Shown: in pieces, positions 11,600-21,363 of the stretch | How positions within the stretch are numbered: position 1 is the first letter of the stretch | How the letters are laid out: each line of letters starts with the position of its first letter | Assembly (NCBI RefSeq): GCF_014697075.1 | Contig: NZ_JACJRE010000008.1 | Span: 124,001-188,000 of the forward strand | Length of the DNA stretch: 64,000 bases | Direction of reading: 5' to 3' | DNA from: Tolypothrix sp. FACHB-123 | GTDB taxonomy: Bacteria; Cyanobacteriota; Cyanobacteriia; Cyanobacteriales; Nostocaceae | The notes under the pieces: model-generated | What the model saw: the letters and a program-made list of their open reading frames with translations, nothing else | Database searches by the model: none | What the model was told of the DNA's origin: nothing | Position numbers and translations under genes: made by a program

Positions 11600-12385
11600 T
11601 TATAGTACCAGACTAAATAAGTCGCAAGCATTTTGGGTGGTTTGCTTGGCGATCGCTTCTACTGCTTCCCCACGCAATTGGGCTATACTTTCTGCTACAT
11701 AACGGACATAAGCTGGCTCATTGCGCCCTTTACCTCGTTTGGGGACGGGAGCAAGAAAAGGACAGTCTGTTTCAATCAGCAAGCGATCGCTCGGTACCAT
11801 TGCGGCGGTAGCTTGGATCTGCTTAGCATTTTTGAAGGTAACTGTCCCGCTAAAACTTATGTAGAAGCCTAAGTCAATAAACCATTGAGCTTCTTCTGGT
11901 GTTCCACCCCAACAATGCATCACACCCCGGACTCTTTCGCCTTTTTGTTCTCGCCATTTTTGCAACACTTCTCTTACCTGTGCTGCTGCATCACGGCAAT
12001 GGATAATCACAGGTAAATTCAGTTCATAGGCGATCGCCAATTGCGCTTCAAAAACTATGTGCTGTTGCTCATAGTTGTCTGCTTTATAAAAATCCAGCCC
12101 CATTTCCCCCATTGCGACTACTTTGACATCAGATTGAGCCAATGTGGAAATTTCATTGGCTGTTTCGTCAGTCCATTGTTTAGCGTCTAAGGGATGTAAA
12201 CCTACAGCAAAGCTGAGTTCGGGGAACTCTTTTGCTATGGCTTGGATGCTGGCAAATTCTGCAGGTTCGACGCAGGAATGTATTAAATGCACTACACCTG
12301 CTTGTTGCCATCGCGATCGCACTGCTGCTAAATCTTGCTGAAAAACGTCAAAGTTAATGTGAACGTGGGTGTCAATTAGCTGCAT
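11600..12385 (-). CDS. TatD family metal-dependent hydrolase (DNase)
   Basis: This is a TIM-barrel amidohydrolase-fold protein of about 261 residues. The N-terminal DTHVHIN carries the metal-binding HxH pair. A GEMGLDFY motif gives the bridging Glu. HCRDA and HCWGG supply further metal His residues, and ETDCPFLAP carries the late Asp. Together these are the TatD family set for two metals. TatD proteins act as 3'-5' exonucleases on DNA/RNA or in DNA fragmentation. The exact substrate here is unknown. The frame extends to an ATG at 12409, but those eight extra residues come from an ATTAGTCATT repeat, so the inner ATG at 12385 is preferred. It lies between rpsT and rpoB on the same strand. Confidence 0.92.
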   Translation of the reverse strand: MQLIDTHVHINFDVFQQDLAAVRSRWQQAGVVHLIHSCVEPAEFASIQAIAKEFPELSFAVGLHPLDAKQWTDETANEISTLAQSDVKVVAMGEMGLDFYKADNYEQQHIVFEAQLAIAYELNLPVIIHCRDAAAQVREVLQKWREQKGERVRGVMHCWGGTPEEAQWFIDLGFYISFSGTVTFKNAKQIQATAAMVPSDRLLIETDCPFLAPVPKRGKGRNEPAYVRYVAESIAQLRGEAVEAIAKQTTQNACDLFSLVL

Positions 12386-12417
12386 TTTTGTTTTAGAGTC
12401 ATTAGTCATTAACCATT

Positions 12418-12442
12418 AGTCATTAGTAGCAGACTAATGACT
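12418..12442 (-). other. Intercistronic hairpin between rpsT and tatD
   Basis: A 10-base perfect stem (AGTCATTAGT with ACTAATGACT) and a 5-base loop lie 13 bases after the rpsT stop and just before tatD. There is no T tract after it, so it resembles a processing or attenuating hairpin, or simply a repeat pair, rather than a full terminator. Confidence 0.4.
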
Positions 12443-12455
12443 CAATGATTTGGGA

Positions 12456-12752
12456 CTACTGTGCCGTTTGTGTAAGTGGTTTAAGTTTATGGGCCAATCT
12501 TGACTTTTTCCTGGCTCCATTATTGGGATGAAGCACACCTCGCTTAACGGCTTTGTCGATTTTGCTGTAAGCCTCTGCTAATCGCTCCTGTACTTGTTGA
12601 TTTAATTCAGGAGTGGGATTAGCAGCATAGACTTCTACTGCATTCAGGTATTTCTTCATCAGCGTCTTGACAGCTGATTTATATGCTTTATTACGCAGTC
12701 GATTGCGTTCTGCGATTTCGGCGCGCTTGAGAGCAGACTTTGTATTCGCCAC
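12456..12752 (-). CDS. rpsT: 30S ribosomal protein S20
   Basis: The protein is about 98 residues, very basic and helical. It begins (V/M)ANTKSALKR, the hallmark S20 N-terminus, and contains [20 protein letters not shown] near the C-terminus. S20 binds 16S rRNA early in 30S assembly. The frame is open eleven codons further upstream to an ATG at 12785, but the conserved N-terminus places the start at the GTG at 12750-12752. It is followed by tatD and rpoB on the same strand, and hisD is divergent. Confidence 0.95.
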   Translation of the reverse strand: MANTKSALKRAEIAERNRLRNKAYKSAVKTLMKKYLNAVEVYAANPTPELNQQVQERLAEAYSKIDKAVKRGVLHPNNGARKKSRLAHKLKPLTQTAQ

Positions 12753-13094
12753 AGTCAGTTCCAGAAAGACTATTAATATGTACACACACTACTAGATTTA
12801 CTAATATAGCATCCATATTGCCAATGTTAAGATTTCCCAAAAAAAAATATCATGGGGCATTGGGCATTGGTCAATAGTCACTCACCATTTCTCCCCTTCC
12901 TTTGTCTTGCTTGTCTCCCTGCCCCCTGCTCACCTGCACCAGATAATTGGCAACCTCATAACAACACTGGGAGTATCAAAAAAATCCAGGTTAAGCTAGA
13001 GAAGGGAATTAGACTCATCTCGGTACCTGTTTTGGTAAAGAGCAAGATTAATTCTCAGGCGGGAATATTCTAATTTTGGCATTGTGCTTACTCC
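12753..13094. other. Divergent rpsT/hisD intergenic region
   Basis: This 342-base spacer must hold the rpsT and hisD promoters. It contains a GGGCATTGGGCATTGGTCAA repeat patch near 12853 and C-rich CTCCCTGCCCCCTGCTC tracts near 12910. No confident promoter hexamers or additional gene were found. Confidence 0.5.
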
Positions 13095-14396
13095 ATGCTG
13101 CGAATTATTACTCAGCAGGCAGACGTCAGAGCAGAACTACAAAGGATCTGCGATCGCACCCATGACGAACACGTACTTCATAAAGAAGCCACGGTGCGAG
13201 AGGTGTTGCAAGCCGTGAAACGCCAAGGCGACAAGGCTGTATTGCATTACACAGATGAATTTGACAACCAAACTCTTAAGTCGGAGGAACTGCGGGTTAC
13301 AGGCTCAGAATTGGATGCAGCTTATCAACAGGTGTCCCAGGAGTTGATTGCGGCGATTCGCTTAGCTAGCCAAAAAATCGAAGCGTTTCATCGTCAGCGA
13401 GTCCCAAAAAACTGGGTCAACTTTGGTGATGATGAGGTGGTGTTGGGCAAACGCTACAATCCTGTAGATCGGGCTGGTTTGTATGTCCCTGGTGGACGTG
13501 CTGCCTATCCTAGTACTGTACTGATGAATGCCATTCCGGCGAAAGTGGCTGGTGTCCCGCGAGTTGTGATGGTGACCCCCCCAGGGGCTGGTAAAGCCAT
13601 CCATCCGGCGGTGCTAGTAGCAGCTCAAGAAGTTGGGGTACAGGAAATTTATCGGGTTGGGGGAGCGCAGGCGATTGCGGCTTTAGCCTACGGTACAGAA
13701 ACAATTCCAAAAGTCAATGTTATTGTAGGCCCTGGTAATATTTATGTCACGTTAGCTAAAAAACTTGTTTACGGTAGCGTCGGTATTGATTGTTTGTCAG
13801 GCCCGAGTGAAGTGCTAATTATTGCTGATGAAACCGCAAATGCCGTACATGTAGCTGCGGATATGCTGGCGCGGGCCGAACACGATCCAATGGCGGCAGC
13901 GGTTTTGCTAACTACGGATGCGGCTTTAGCGAAAAACGTCCAAGTAGCTGTGGAGCGACAACTGGTAGATCATCCCCGACGTATCGACACCGAAAAAGCG
14001 ATCGCTCACTACGGCTTGATTGTGATTATTGAATCTCTCAAAGCCGCCGCAGAACTTACCAACGAATTTGCTCCTCAACACCTGGAATTAGAAATTGCCG
14101 ATCCTTGGGAGTTATTACCACAAATTCGCCATGCTGGAGCAATTTTTTTAGGCGATTCTACACCAGCAGCAGTAGGAAAATATTTAGCCGGCCCAAACCA
14201 TACCTTACCTACTTCTGGTGCTGCTCGCTATGCTTCAGCCTTGGGTGTAGAAACTTTTCTTAAACAATCAAGTATTATCCAATACTCACAAACTGCATTG
14301 CAAAAAGTGGCTGGGACAATTGACATTCTAGCTTCAGTAGAGGATTTACCCTCCCATGCCGATTCTGTCAGACGCCGAATTCAGCATGAAGAGTAA
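13095..14396 (+). CDS. hisD: Histidinol dehydrogenase
   Basis: HisD catalyses the last two steps of histidine synthesis, oxidising L-histidinol to histidine with two NAD+ in the cytoplasm. The 433-residue length is standard. Conserved blocks in order are GRAAYPSTVLMNAIPAKVAG, VGPGNIYVTLAKK, GPSEVLIIAD, AEHDPMA (zinc/substrate His), EFAPQHLEL (catalytic Glu-His) and GPNHTLPT. The ATG at 13095 is preceded by ATTGTGCTTACTCC with no strong ribosome site, but the N-terminus fits the family. It stands alone, divergent from rpsT, as is common for scattered cyanobacterial his genes. Confidence 0.97.
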   Translation: MLRIITQQADVRAELQRICDRTHDEHVLHKEATVREVLQAVKRQGDKAVLHYTDEFDNQTLKSEELRVTGSELDAAYQQVSQELIAAIRLASQKIEAFHRQRVPKNWVNFGDDEVVLGKRYNPVDRAGLYVPGGRAAYPSTVLMNAIPAKVAGVPRVVMVTPPGAGKAIHPAVLVAAQEVGVQEIYRVGGAQAIAALAYGTETIPKVNVIVGPGNIYVTLAKKLVYGSVGIDCLSGPSEVLIIADETANAVHVAADMLARAEHDPMAAAVLLTTDAALAKNVQVAVERQLVDHPRRIDTEKAIAHYGLIVIIESLKAAAELTNEFAPQHLELEIADPWELLPQIRHAGAIFLGDSTPAAVGKYLAGPNHTLPTSGAARYASALGVETFLKQSSIIQYSQTALQKVAGTIDILASVEDLPSHADSVRRRIQHEE

Positions 14397-14466
14397 TTGA
14401 GAATAGTGAATTTTTGCTGATAATGTTGGGGAAAATCAGCCATTAGATGCAAAATAAAAGCTTGAG

Positions 14467-14493
14467 AAATTGAGTATTATATAAACTCAATTT
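14467..14493 (+). terminator. Hairpin downstream of hisD
   Basis: A 9-base perfect stem (AAATTGAGT/ACTCAATTT) begins about 70 bases after the hisD stop. It is AT-rich and followed only by TTTGC, so it may be a weak terminator. The rest of 14397-14707 shows no gene. The frame that continues upstream of the stress-protein start has no plausible ribosome site. Confidence 0.35.
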
Positions 14494-14707
14494 GCTAGTC
14501 CTGATATCTAAAGTTCCCAAATAAAGTTGGGATAAATTTAGCTTGAGGACGGAATTTATTCGGCTGCGAGCATTTTTTGATAACATACTTCTAGCGGTAA
14601 AACGCTTAAGAAATAAACAGTGTGAAATCTGGGCAAAAATTGGTTTAATTACCAATAAATTAACCAGGTATTTATTTAAGGGGTCTACTCTTGAGGAGAC
14701 GAGAGCG

Positions 14708-15133
14708 GTGTTAAAAAATATCTTGGTAGCTCTAGACGGTTCGGAAATTGCAGAGCGAGTAATTGAGGCTTTAAAAGATTTGGTGCTACCGCCAGACAGT
14801 AAAGTCATTCTCTGCCATGTTTTTCCTCCGCCAGAGTTGGAGAGGGATTTACCCGCAGATCGCCCTCATTCCGATTCGCCAACATTTTCCTATTTCTATA
14901 TTGAAAAACAACTGCAATCTTACCAAGAAACTTTGCCAGTTCAAAGTGAATTAGAATTAGTAACTGGCTATGCAGCAGATGAAATTATTCGCCTTGCTAA
15001 TATTTATCAGGCTGATTTGATTGTAATTGGCAGTCGTGGTTTAACAGGAATGAAGCGAATTGTCCAAGGTTCTGTGAGCAGTCAAGTTGTGGAAGAAGCT
15101 AGTTGTTCAGTATTAGTAGTCAAGCCAACTTAG
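14708..15133 (+). CDS. Universal stress protein (UspA family)
   Basis: A single Usp domain of about 141 residues begins (V/M)LKNILVALDGSE, the typical strand-1 and ATP-contact segment. Near the C-terminus the sequence GSRG, nine residues, then GS matches the nucleotide-binding signature G-x2-G-x9-G-S/T, so an ATP-binding Usp is predicted. A GTG at 14708 follows TTGAGGAGACGAGAGCG, giving an AGGAG ribosome site at suitable spacing. The same frame is open 55 codons upstream, but that part is not Usp-like. It is a monocistronic gene with a possible terminator at 15223-15262. Confidence 0.9.
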   Translation: MLKNILVALDGSEIAERVIEALKDLVLPPDSKVILCHVFPPPELERDLPADRPHSDSPTFSYFYIEKQLQSYQETLPVQSELELVTGYAADEIIRLANIYQADLIVIGSRGLTGMKRIVQGSVSSQVVEEASCSVLVVKPT

Positions 15134-15222
15134 GATTAATTTAGTCACAGCAAATTTAGCTTTAATTAATTAGCAAAATTAATAACTTTATTAGTTCACT
15201 AAAATAATTTTGCTGGGCTGCA

Positions 15223-15262
15223 ATATCCCCGATTTTTTGAAAATTCGGGGTATATCTTTTTG
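15223..15262 (+). terminator. Likely terminator of the universal stress protein gene
   Basis: The inverted repeat ATATCCCCGA / TTCGGGGTATAT with a short A/T loop is followed by CTTTTTGT on the plus strand, about 90 bases after the stop. It fits an intrinsic terminator, with one unpaired base in the stem. Confidence 0.55.
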
Positions 15263-15337
15263 TAACTTCTCAAAACTGGTCATCTTCAGACCTTCAGTCT
15301 TGACTACGAATATATTCCATCAAAACTAATAACTTAT

Positions 15338-15724
15338 TTAAGATTTTTGACTACCTAAAAACTGACGCAAGCTTAATAGGCTGATAGTTTGTCCTATATT
15401 TAGGGGTAATAGAGACACTCCTTCTAGACGGGACTGTACCCAACCTTCTCCCCAATACCATTCATGAAAACCATCAATTCCACCACTTAGTAACAAGCGC
15501 AGACAATTAGCTTTTGCCACGTTTACTTGATGATGAATGGATAATGGCCCAGTCCAGGTAGTGAATTGATAACCTGCTTGTAGTTCTTCTGGCATTCCTG
15601 GTGTGAAACGTTGACCGACAAGCCATTTTTGTAATTGCGCTGGACGTAGCAGGCTATCGTGAATTGCGCTGGCTGAAGCCTCGATTTCAATTCGCAGTTG
15701 GCTTTGTTGAAAAGTACCTAGCAT
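15338..15724 (-). CDS. SRPBCC (START/Bet v1-like) family protein
   Basis: The 128-residue protein has the pattern of a small hydrophobic-cavity SRPBCC domain: an N-terminal strand (LRIEIEASASAIHDSLL), a helix with PAQLQKWLVG, then a series of strands including FTTWTGPLSIHHQV and the FHEWYWGEGWVQSRLEG segment. Proteins of this fold bind lipids or pigments or act as polyketide cyclases. No ligand can be assigned. It faces the stress-protein gene convergently. Confidence 0.65.
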   Translation of the reverse strand: MLGTFQQSQLRIEIEASASAIHDSLLRPAQLQKWLVGQRFTPGMPEELQAGYQFTTWTGPLSIHHQVNVAKANCLRLLLSGGIDGFHEWYWGEGWVQSRLEGVSLLPLNIGQTISLLSLRQFLGSQKS

Positions 15725-16250
15725 TTTTTAAGCTGATAATTCAGTGTATGTTTGTTATGATTTTAGTATGACAAATATAATCTCAAAAATTCAATCAAAT
15801 TCTAATTTTTGAATATTAATTAACAGCCAGAATCAGCAATAATTGAGTTTTTATTACCACTTCTAGGGTATTTGTAAATCATAATTAGGGTAGAGGTTGC
15901 TGTAAAAGATATAAGTTATACCAATTATCTTTGAAGATGTAGTTTATTGTTAAAAGTTAAAATAAACCGCCAAGTACGTATTAGACACGCAGCGGTGAAG
16001 CATGGTTTTGAGCGGGTTTACTGACTTGAAGCAATTGCTAAACTCAAAGGGCTTCCTGCTGTGAGTATGCCAAAAAAAATACACATTTAATTACTTTGTG
16101 CAAGTTGATAGAGAATCGGTACTAGATATTTTAGTAGTCCCTCACATGGTTAAGTTTAGTTTAGATATACTAAGTTATACTAAATAAGACTTTAAATTGC
16201 GACCCTCACAGCAGGGGCATTTAGTAACACATTAATTTGGTAAGGTTTTC
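15725..16250. other. AT-rich spacer upstream of hslO
   Basis: This 526-base spacer shows no supported gene. A short stretch at about 15961-16080 can be read as ~40 codons with one internal stop (KHGFERVY, stop, LEAIAKLKGLPAV), which could be a decayed fragment of unknown origin. Two TATACT hexamers at 16166-16171 and 16176-16181 are possible -10 sites for hslO without clear -35 partners. Confidence 0.4.
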
Positions 16251-17156
16251 ATGGCGGATCAATTAATTCGCGCCACAGCAGCCGACGGTGGAATTCGAGC
16301 CGTAGGTGTAATTACTACGCGCCTCACTGAGGAAGCAAGACAGCGCCACAAACTTTCTTATGTAGCTACAGCTGCACTCGGTCGGACAATGGCAGCTGGG
16401 TTGTTGATGGCTTCTAGTATGAAGCGAGCTGGCTCTAGGGTCAATGTCCGGATTAAGGGTGATGGGCCATTGGGTGGAATATTGGTAGATGCGGGTTTAG
16501 ATGGAACGGTAAGGGGCTATGTAGGCAATCCATCTGTAGAATTACCACCTAATGCTAAAGGTAAGCTAGATGTTGGCGGTGCTGTGGGTAAGGGATTCCT
16601 TTACGTTGTGCGAGATATTGGTTATGGATATCCTTACTCTAGTACTGTAGAACTAGTTTCGGGTGAAATTGGTGATGATGTGGCACATTATTTGGTGAGT
16701 TCCGAACAAACGCCGTCAGCTACAGTTTTAGGTGTATTTGTCGGGCCAAACGGGGTAACTGCTGCTGGGGGATTATTGGTACAGGTGTTACCTAAAGCGG
16801 CTAGAGATGAAGCTTTGGTAGCAACTTTAGAATCACGGGTAGCTAGCCTAGCTGGATTTACGCCGTTGTTGCAAGCTGGTAAAACTTTACCGACAATCTT
16901 TACAGATTTGTTGGGGGATATGGGGCTGACAATATTTCCAGAAAACCAAATATTGCGCTTTCACTGTGGTTGTTCCTTTGACCGCATGTTGGGCGCATTA
17001 AAAATGTTGGGAGAAGCGGAACTACAAGATATGATCGTTAAAGATGATGGCGCTGAGGCAACTTGCGACTTTTGTGGTCAAGTTTACCAGGCCAGCAGCG
17101 ATCAACTGGCTCAGCTGATTGTCGATTTGCAGACTGAATCTTCGGCTTCAGGATAA
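16251..17156 (+). CDS. hslO: Redox-regulated chaperone Hsp33
   Basis: Hsp33 is a cytoplasmic holdase that is inactive when reduced with zinc bound, and is activated by oxidation and unfolding. The 301-residue length is normal. The C-terminal zinc centre is intact: Cys239-x-Cys241 and Cys272-x2-Cys275, a CxC-x30-CxxC arrangement. The N-terminal body shows the expected ALGRTMAAGLLMASSMK and GDGPLGGILVDA blocks. The start ATG is close to the family N-terminus (DQLIRATAADG). It precedes the 688-residue membrane protein gene by 152 bases on the same strand. Cotranscription is possible. Confidence 0.96.
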   Translation: MADQLIRATAADGGIRAVGVITTRLTEEARQRHKLSYVATAALGRTMAAGLLMASSMKRAGSRVNVRIKGDGPLGGILVDAGLDGTVRGYVGNPSVELPPNAKGKLDVGGAVGKGFLYVVRDIGYGYPYSSTVELVSGEIGDDVAHYLVSSEQTPSATVLGVFVGPNGVTAAGGLLVQVLPKAARDEALVATLESRVASLAGFTPLLQAGKTLPTIFTDLLGDMGLTIFPENQILRFHCGCSFDRMLGALKMLGEAELQDMIVKDDGAEATCDFCGQVYQASSDQLAQLIVDLQTESSASG

Positions 17157-17308
17157 AGGTATAAAAGGGCACTAAATCTCTGAATATGTTAGTGGTATCT
17201 ATGGAGATGATAAAAAAAGTAGCTTTTTAATGATGAGAAAGTTACTATGGCAACAATAGAATTATCGATCTATTACAGATCGCTATTCAATTATTTTTGG
17301 TGTGAGAG

Positions 17309-19375
17309 ATGACAGAGCGGGATATTACAGACAGTTGGTCCCGAGGCAGAGCCAGAGATCAGGATGAAAGTCAGAGATTAACCGAAGCACAGCAATTCGG
17401 AGAAACTCATTTGTTTAATATTCCAGGAACTGGTTCTAAATCTAAGTCAGTGAAGCGGCAAACAGATCATAATTCCGAAGAGTTACCTTTTAATAGTCAG
17501 TCAGAAAAAACTATTTCCCCCGATTTGATTCTCAGTAAATTGCCTCGCTGGATGCAAAATTGGGTGTTGTGGTTAGTATTATTAATGTTAGTTCCTGGGG
17601 GAATAGCTTTCTTGGCAACAGCGATGCTTTTAAAGTTGCCAGCCGCCCCCAATTGCCCCAAAATTTTCTGGCCAATGGCTAGTGAGTCGGTGAGGCTACA
17701 CTGTGCACAGTTAGCAGCTTCTAAGCAAACGGTAACCGATTTACTACAAGCGATTGGCTTGGTGAAGCAACTTTCCAAAAACCACCCGCTACGTGGAGAA
17801 GCAGATCGCTTTATAGAAACTTGGTCGAAGGATATTTTACAACTAGCCGATCAAAGTTTTCAAGCCGGAAACTTAGAGGAGGCGATCGCCACTGCGCAGA
17901 AAATACCTGATGATGTGCCTGTTTATCAAACAGTAGAAGAACAAATAACTAAATGGCAATCGATTTGGTCAAAGGCTGAGGGAATTTACCAGGAAGCCGA
18001 AGCCGAATTGCGGCAAAGAAATTGGCAATCAGCTTTTATGCTGTCTGCTAAATTGTTACGTGTAGATAATAAATACTGGGCAACTACTAAATACGACGAA
18101 TTAAATCGCATAATTGTTACCGCCAGAGAAGATGGTGAGAAGTTAGCAAAAGCTGATAGTTTAGCTAAAAGTGGGGTTGCTGAGAAAATCCTCGAAGCTA
18201 TTAAGTTAGCAGAGTCAATTAGTTCAGGTAGTTATGTTTATCAAAAAGCTCAAGAGTTAATTCCGGCATACGGGCGCAAAATGCTGGATTTAGCCCAGGC
18301 GAAGTTGGATAAACGGGATGCAGATACAGCCTTAGATATAGTTAGACAAATTCCCGAAAGTACGAAACTGCAAACGGAGGTTGAAGACTTTATCAGCTTG
18401 GCTGAAGCCCAAAGAAGTGCTTGGATTGGTACTATTGATTCTTTACAAACAGCAATTTCCCAGGCGCAACAAATCGACCCCTCTAGGGCAGTGTATAACA
18501 AAGCACAACAATTGATTGCTCGCTGGCAGTTGGAAATTGAAGATGTTGCTCATTTAGAAAAAGCACGAACATTAGCTAGCCAAGGAACAGTCAGCGATTT
18601 AACAGCTGCGATCGCTCAAACTCAGCTGATTCCCAGAGGTAATCCCCGTGCTACTGAAGCTAGACAAGAGGCGGGACGTTGGCAAGCGCAAGTTGAGACT
18701 ATCCAAGACAGACCTTTCTTGGAGCGTGCCGAACAGATAGCCTATCTAGAAGATGTCAACTCATTACAAGCGGCGATCGCTGAAGCGAGCCAAATCCGGA
18801 GTGGTAGGGCATTGTATTCTGAAGCACGGAGAAAAATCCAGAATTGGACGGCGAAGATCCAGCGCATTCAAGATCAGCCTTACTTGGATCAAGCACGAGA
18901 ACTAGCAGCTACCGGTAATTTGGCAGGTGCGATTAGTGCGGCTCAAACCATTGCCTCATCAGGAAGGGCGCTTTCCGGTGAAGCCCAAACAGCTATCAAT
19001 GATTGGCGAGAGCAAATCCGTGCTAGAGATAACTGGCAAAAAGCCAGAACCACAGCCCTGACGGGTACGCCGGATGCATTGGTAGAAGCAATCCGCCTAG
19101 CCCAACAAGTTCCCAGGCGTAATGTCTTGCGGATGGATGCGAATATTGCCATCGATCAGTGGAGTCAGCAATTGTTAGATATTGCCCGCACTCAAGGACA
19201 GTCTGATATTTATAAAGGTATTGAGATTGCCAAGCTGGTTCCTAGAGGGAGTTCTGCTTATAGCGCTGCACAACAGCAGATTCAGACTTGGCGGGCATTT
19301 CTCAATCCTGAACCTCAGCCAGCAACTCCGCCAACTTTGTCGCCTTCGCCTAGTAGCACTGAAACGCCAAATTGA
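17309..19375 (+). CDS. Cyanobacterial membrane-anchored helical-repeat protein of unknown function
   Basis: I do not recognise a functional family. The 688-residue protein has a polar N-terminal ~80 residues and one transmembrane segment at about 84-108 (NWVLWLVLLMLVPGG..). From about 115 to 655 it is a long array of helical repeats with recurring A(I/Q)xxAQxIxxxxxxYxxAQxxIxxW units, reminiscent of TPR-like solenoids. The tail is Pro/Ser/Thr-rich (PATPPTLSPSPSS). A single-pass inner- or thylakoid-membrane protein with a long scaffold domain is inferred. The repeats are diverged, unlike the fresh repeats elsewhere in the window. A clear terminator follows at 19404-19435. Confidence 0.8.
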   Translation: MTERDITDSWSRGRARDQDESQRLTEAQQFGETHLFNIPGTGSKSKSVKRQTDHNSEELPFNSQSEKTISPDLILSKLPRWMQNWVLWLVLLMLVPGGIAFLATAMLLKLPAAPNCPKIFWPMASESVRLHCAQLAASKQTVTDLLQAIGLVKQLSKNHPLRGEADRFIETWSKDILQLADQSFQAGNLEEAIATAQKIPDDVPVYQTVEEQITKWQSIWSKAEGIYQEAEAELRQRNWQSAFMLSAKLLRVDNKYWATTKYDELNRIIVTAREDGEKLAKADSLAKSGVAEKILEAIKLAESISSGSYVYQKAQELIPAYGRKMLDLAQAKLDKRDADTALDIVRQIPESTKLQTEVEDFISLAEAQRSAWIGTIDSLQTAISQAQQIDPSRAVYNKAQQLIARWQLEIEDVAHLEKARTLASQGTVSDLTAAIAQTQLIPRGNPRATEARQEAGRWQAQVETIQDRPFLERAEQIAYLEDVNSLQAAIAEASQIRSGRALYSEARRKIQNWTAKIQRIQDQPYLDQARELAATGNLAGAISAAQTIASSGRALSGEAQTAINDWREQIRARDNWQKARTTALTGTPDALVEAIRLAQQVPRRNVLRMDANIAIDQWSQQLLDIARTQGQSDIYKGIEIAKLVPRGSSAYSAAQQQIQTWRAFLNPEPQPATPPTLSPSPSSTETPN

Positions 19376-19403
19376 CGGAACAACTAAATGTAAAGAGCAT
19401 CGT

Positions 19404-19435
19404 GGGGACACAATATTTTGTGCCCCTATTTTTTT
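19404..19435 (+). terminator. Intrinsic terminator of the helical-repeat protein gene
   Basis: The stem GGGG(A)CACAA / TTGTGCCCC with a short ATT-rich loop is followed by TATTTTTTT, 28 bases after the stop codon. Confidence 0.8.
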
Positions 19436-19580
19436 GCAATGATTTGTGAATAGAGGAGTGAGGGACAAGAAGGCAGCGCCTCGGCTCCTCTCGGCGACCG
19501 GAAGCAGGGGGGCAGAGGGGGAAAATACATCAAATACTCTTCCAATGCCCAATGCCCAATGCCCCATACCCCATGCCCAA

Positions 19581-21092
19581 TTAGCTATTCAATATTTGCC
19601 GCACTACAGTTAAGGCTGAGTAACTGACGCCGGCTGTGCCTTCACCGGGGTGGGTGGAGTCGCCAACTAGCCAGAGATGGTTGATGGGTGTGCGATTGGC
19701 AAAACCAAAGGGGCCGAAGGTGGGGATGCGTTGCCCGATACCGCCAACGATACCGCGATCGCGTGCTGTGAAATGGGCAAAGGTGCGGGGTGTGGCGGCT
19801 TCTTGATGAATGATGGTTTCGGGTTTGAGGTAGAAGTATTGCCCTAAACGCGCGATCGCTTGTTCTGTATACTGCTGCTTGAGTTCGGCGTAATTCTCAG
19901 TCCGCCACCATCTACGAGTATCTACGAAGGAAGAAGCAATAATTGTGGCTTTACCTTCCGGGGCGCGTCCATCGCCGGGATGGCTAACGGAGACAAATAA
20001 GGAATTATTCTCGCCAATCGGCCCTTCGGGATTGTATAAAAATTGCAGGTGAGGCGGGCAATCAGCAGGAATGGCGCTGGCGTCTACGCCTAAATACACG
20101 ACAAATGCACCGGAGGCTGGGGGTAATTTGTCTACACGCTGTTGATAACCTTTTGGCGCTTGTTCGCCTAAAAGTTGCACGAGGTTTTGGACGGTGACAT
20201 TTGCAACTATATGATCGGCGGTTTCTGTCCAAACTTCGCCGCTTTGCTGGTTGCGAATGGTAACGGATTTAGCTTGATGATTTTCGACGGTAATTTTTTC
20301 AACGGTGTGGCGTAGCAATAATTTACCGCCATCTCTTTCTAAGGATTCTACCAGGCGATCGCTTAAGACTTGCATACTACCTTGGAGGTGAAATAATCCT
20401 TGGGGTAGTTGGGATACGCTTAACGCCGTAGCTGCGTAAAGTAACGCTGTTTCTTCGGCGTTGACTTGGGAATATAGCTTGAGTTGTAAATCTAAGAAAG
20501 TTCGTAAGCGATGGTCATTACCTAATCTATATAACCGTAAAGCATCGCCCACGGTAAATAAAGTAAAGGGCACAGTAATTAATGTACTGGGGCGTACCGC
20601 TTGAGTTAACTGCCACAAATCCCATAAACTGCGTGGCGGTAGCACCGGATCGCGTCCTTGGAATTCCCAGCTAGCTTGAAATAAGGTGGCTAACAATTGC
20701 CAAAATGGTTCGCTACCAGGAAATTGCTTTTGTCTTTCTTCTCGCCATTTCTCAGGATCGCGCCAGACATTGATAGGCGTAGATTCGCCAGGAAGATAAA
20801 CCGCACAAGCCGGATCGCAAGGTGTGGCTTCCGGTAAATCTATGCCCAATTCTGAGAAAATCCGGTGATGAATTCCCCCAGGTTCCAAGCCGGCGACTTG
20901 GGTAGCGCCCACATCAAAGGTAAATCCTCGGCGTTTAAAGGTGGAAGCACAACCCCCAGGAACCAAAGCTTGATCGACAATTAAAACACTGTAACCTTTA
21001 TGGGCTAATAATGCTCCAGCAGTTAGCCCACCTATTCCCGCACCGACGACGATGACACGGGGCTGATTTTCGTTAACAGTTACACCGGGCAT
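19581..21092 (-). CDS. crtD: Carotenoid C-3',4'-desaturase-like FAD oxidoreductase (CrtD type)
   Basis: This 503-residue flavoprotein belongs to the phytoene desaturase/CrtISO superfamily. The dinucleotide-binding GxGxxG (VVGAGIGGLTAGALLAHKGY) lies at about residues 14-33, followed by VPGGCASTFKRRGFTFDVGA. The C-terminal FAD site is represented by LWLVGDSTHPGEGTAGVSYS. The GGCASTFKRRGFTFDVGATQ and LEPGGIHHRIF segments are as I recall them in cyanobacterial CrtD, which desaturates the psi end of myxol-type carotenoids. CrtH or CrtO-like enzymes share the fold, so the symbol is less certain than the family. It faces the preceding gene convergently across GCCCAAT repeats. Confidence 0.75.
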   Translation of the reverse strand: MPGVTVNENQPRVIVVGAGIGGLTAGALLAHKGYSVLIVDQALVPGGCASTFKRRGFTFDVGATQVAGLEPGGIHHRIFSELGIDLPEATPCDPACAVYLPGESTPINVWRDPEKWREERQKQFPGSEPFWQLLATLFQASWEFQGRDPVLPPRSLWDLWQLTQAVRPSTLITVPFTLFTVGDALRLYRLGNDHRLRTFLDLQLKLYSQVNAEETALLYAATALSVSQLPQGLFHLQGSMQVLSDRLVESLERDGGKLLLRHTVEKITVENHQAKSVTIRNQQSGEVWTETADHIVANVTVQNLVQLLGEQAPKGYQQRVDKLPPASGAFVVYLGVDASAIPADCPPHLQFLYNPEGPIGENNSLFVSVSHPGDGRAPEGKATIIASSFVDTRRWWRTENYAELKQQYTEQAIARLGQYFYLKPETIIHQEAATPRTFAHFTARDRGIVGGIGQRIPTFGPFGFANRTPINHLWLVGDSTHPGEGTAGVSYSALTVVRQILNS

Positions 21093-21363
21093 TGTTACTT
21101 TAGTTTATATTTCTTAATATTATTCTTAATTTTAACAAAAGCCAGACTTAGAGTAATTCGTAGTTGGGAAATTTTGACAGCATCTTGGTTAATGAAATTG
21201 AGTCTGTTGGCTAATTGGAGAGAGTTGCCAGGATGTAAAGCTAGAAGCTAACTATATATATTGTTGAATTTGCGAAAAAAGCAGCTAATTTGAGCGTAAA
21301 TAAAGCGCTTGTCTGATTAAATTTGGGAATACTGATATGAGTTATTTCTGAGGAGTGATAAAA

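Noticed and set aside
14543-14707. N-terminal extension of the universal stress protein
   Set aside because: The extension is basic and unlike Usp proteins. A GTG with a good AGGAG site begins the conserved domain.
15961-16080. Possible small gene or coding remnant upstream of hslO
   Set aside because: It contains an internal stop, lacks a start codon, and I cannot match it to a family. Noted only under the spacer.
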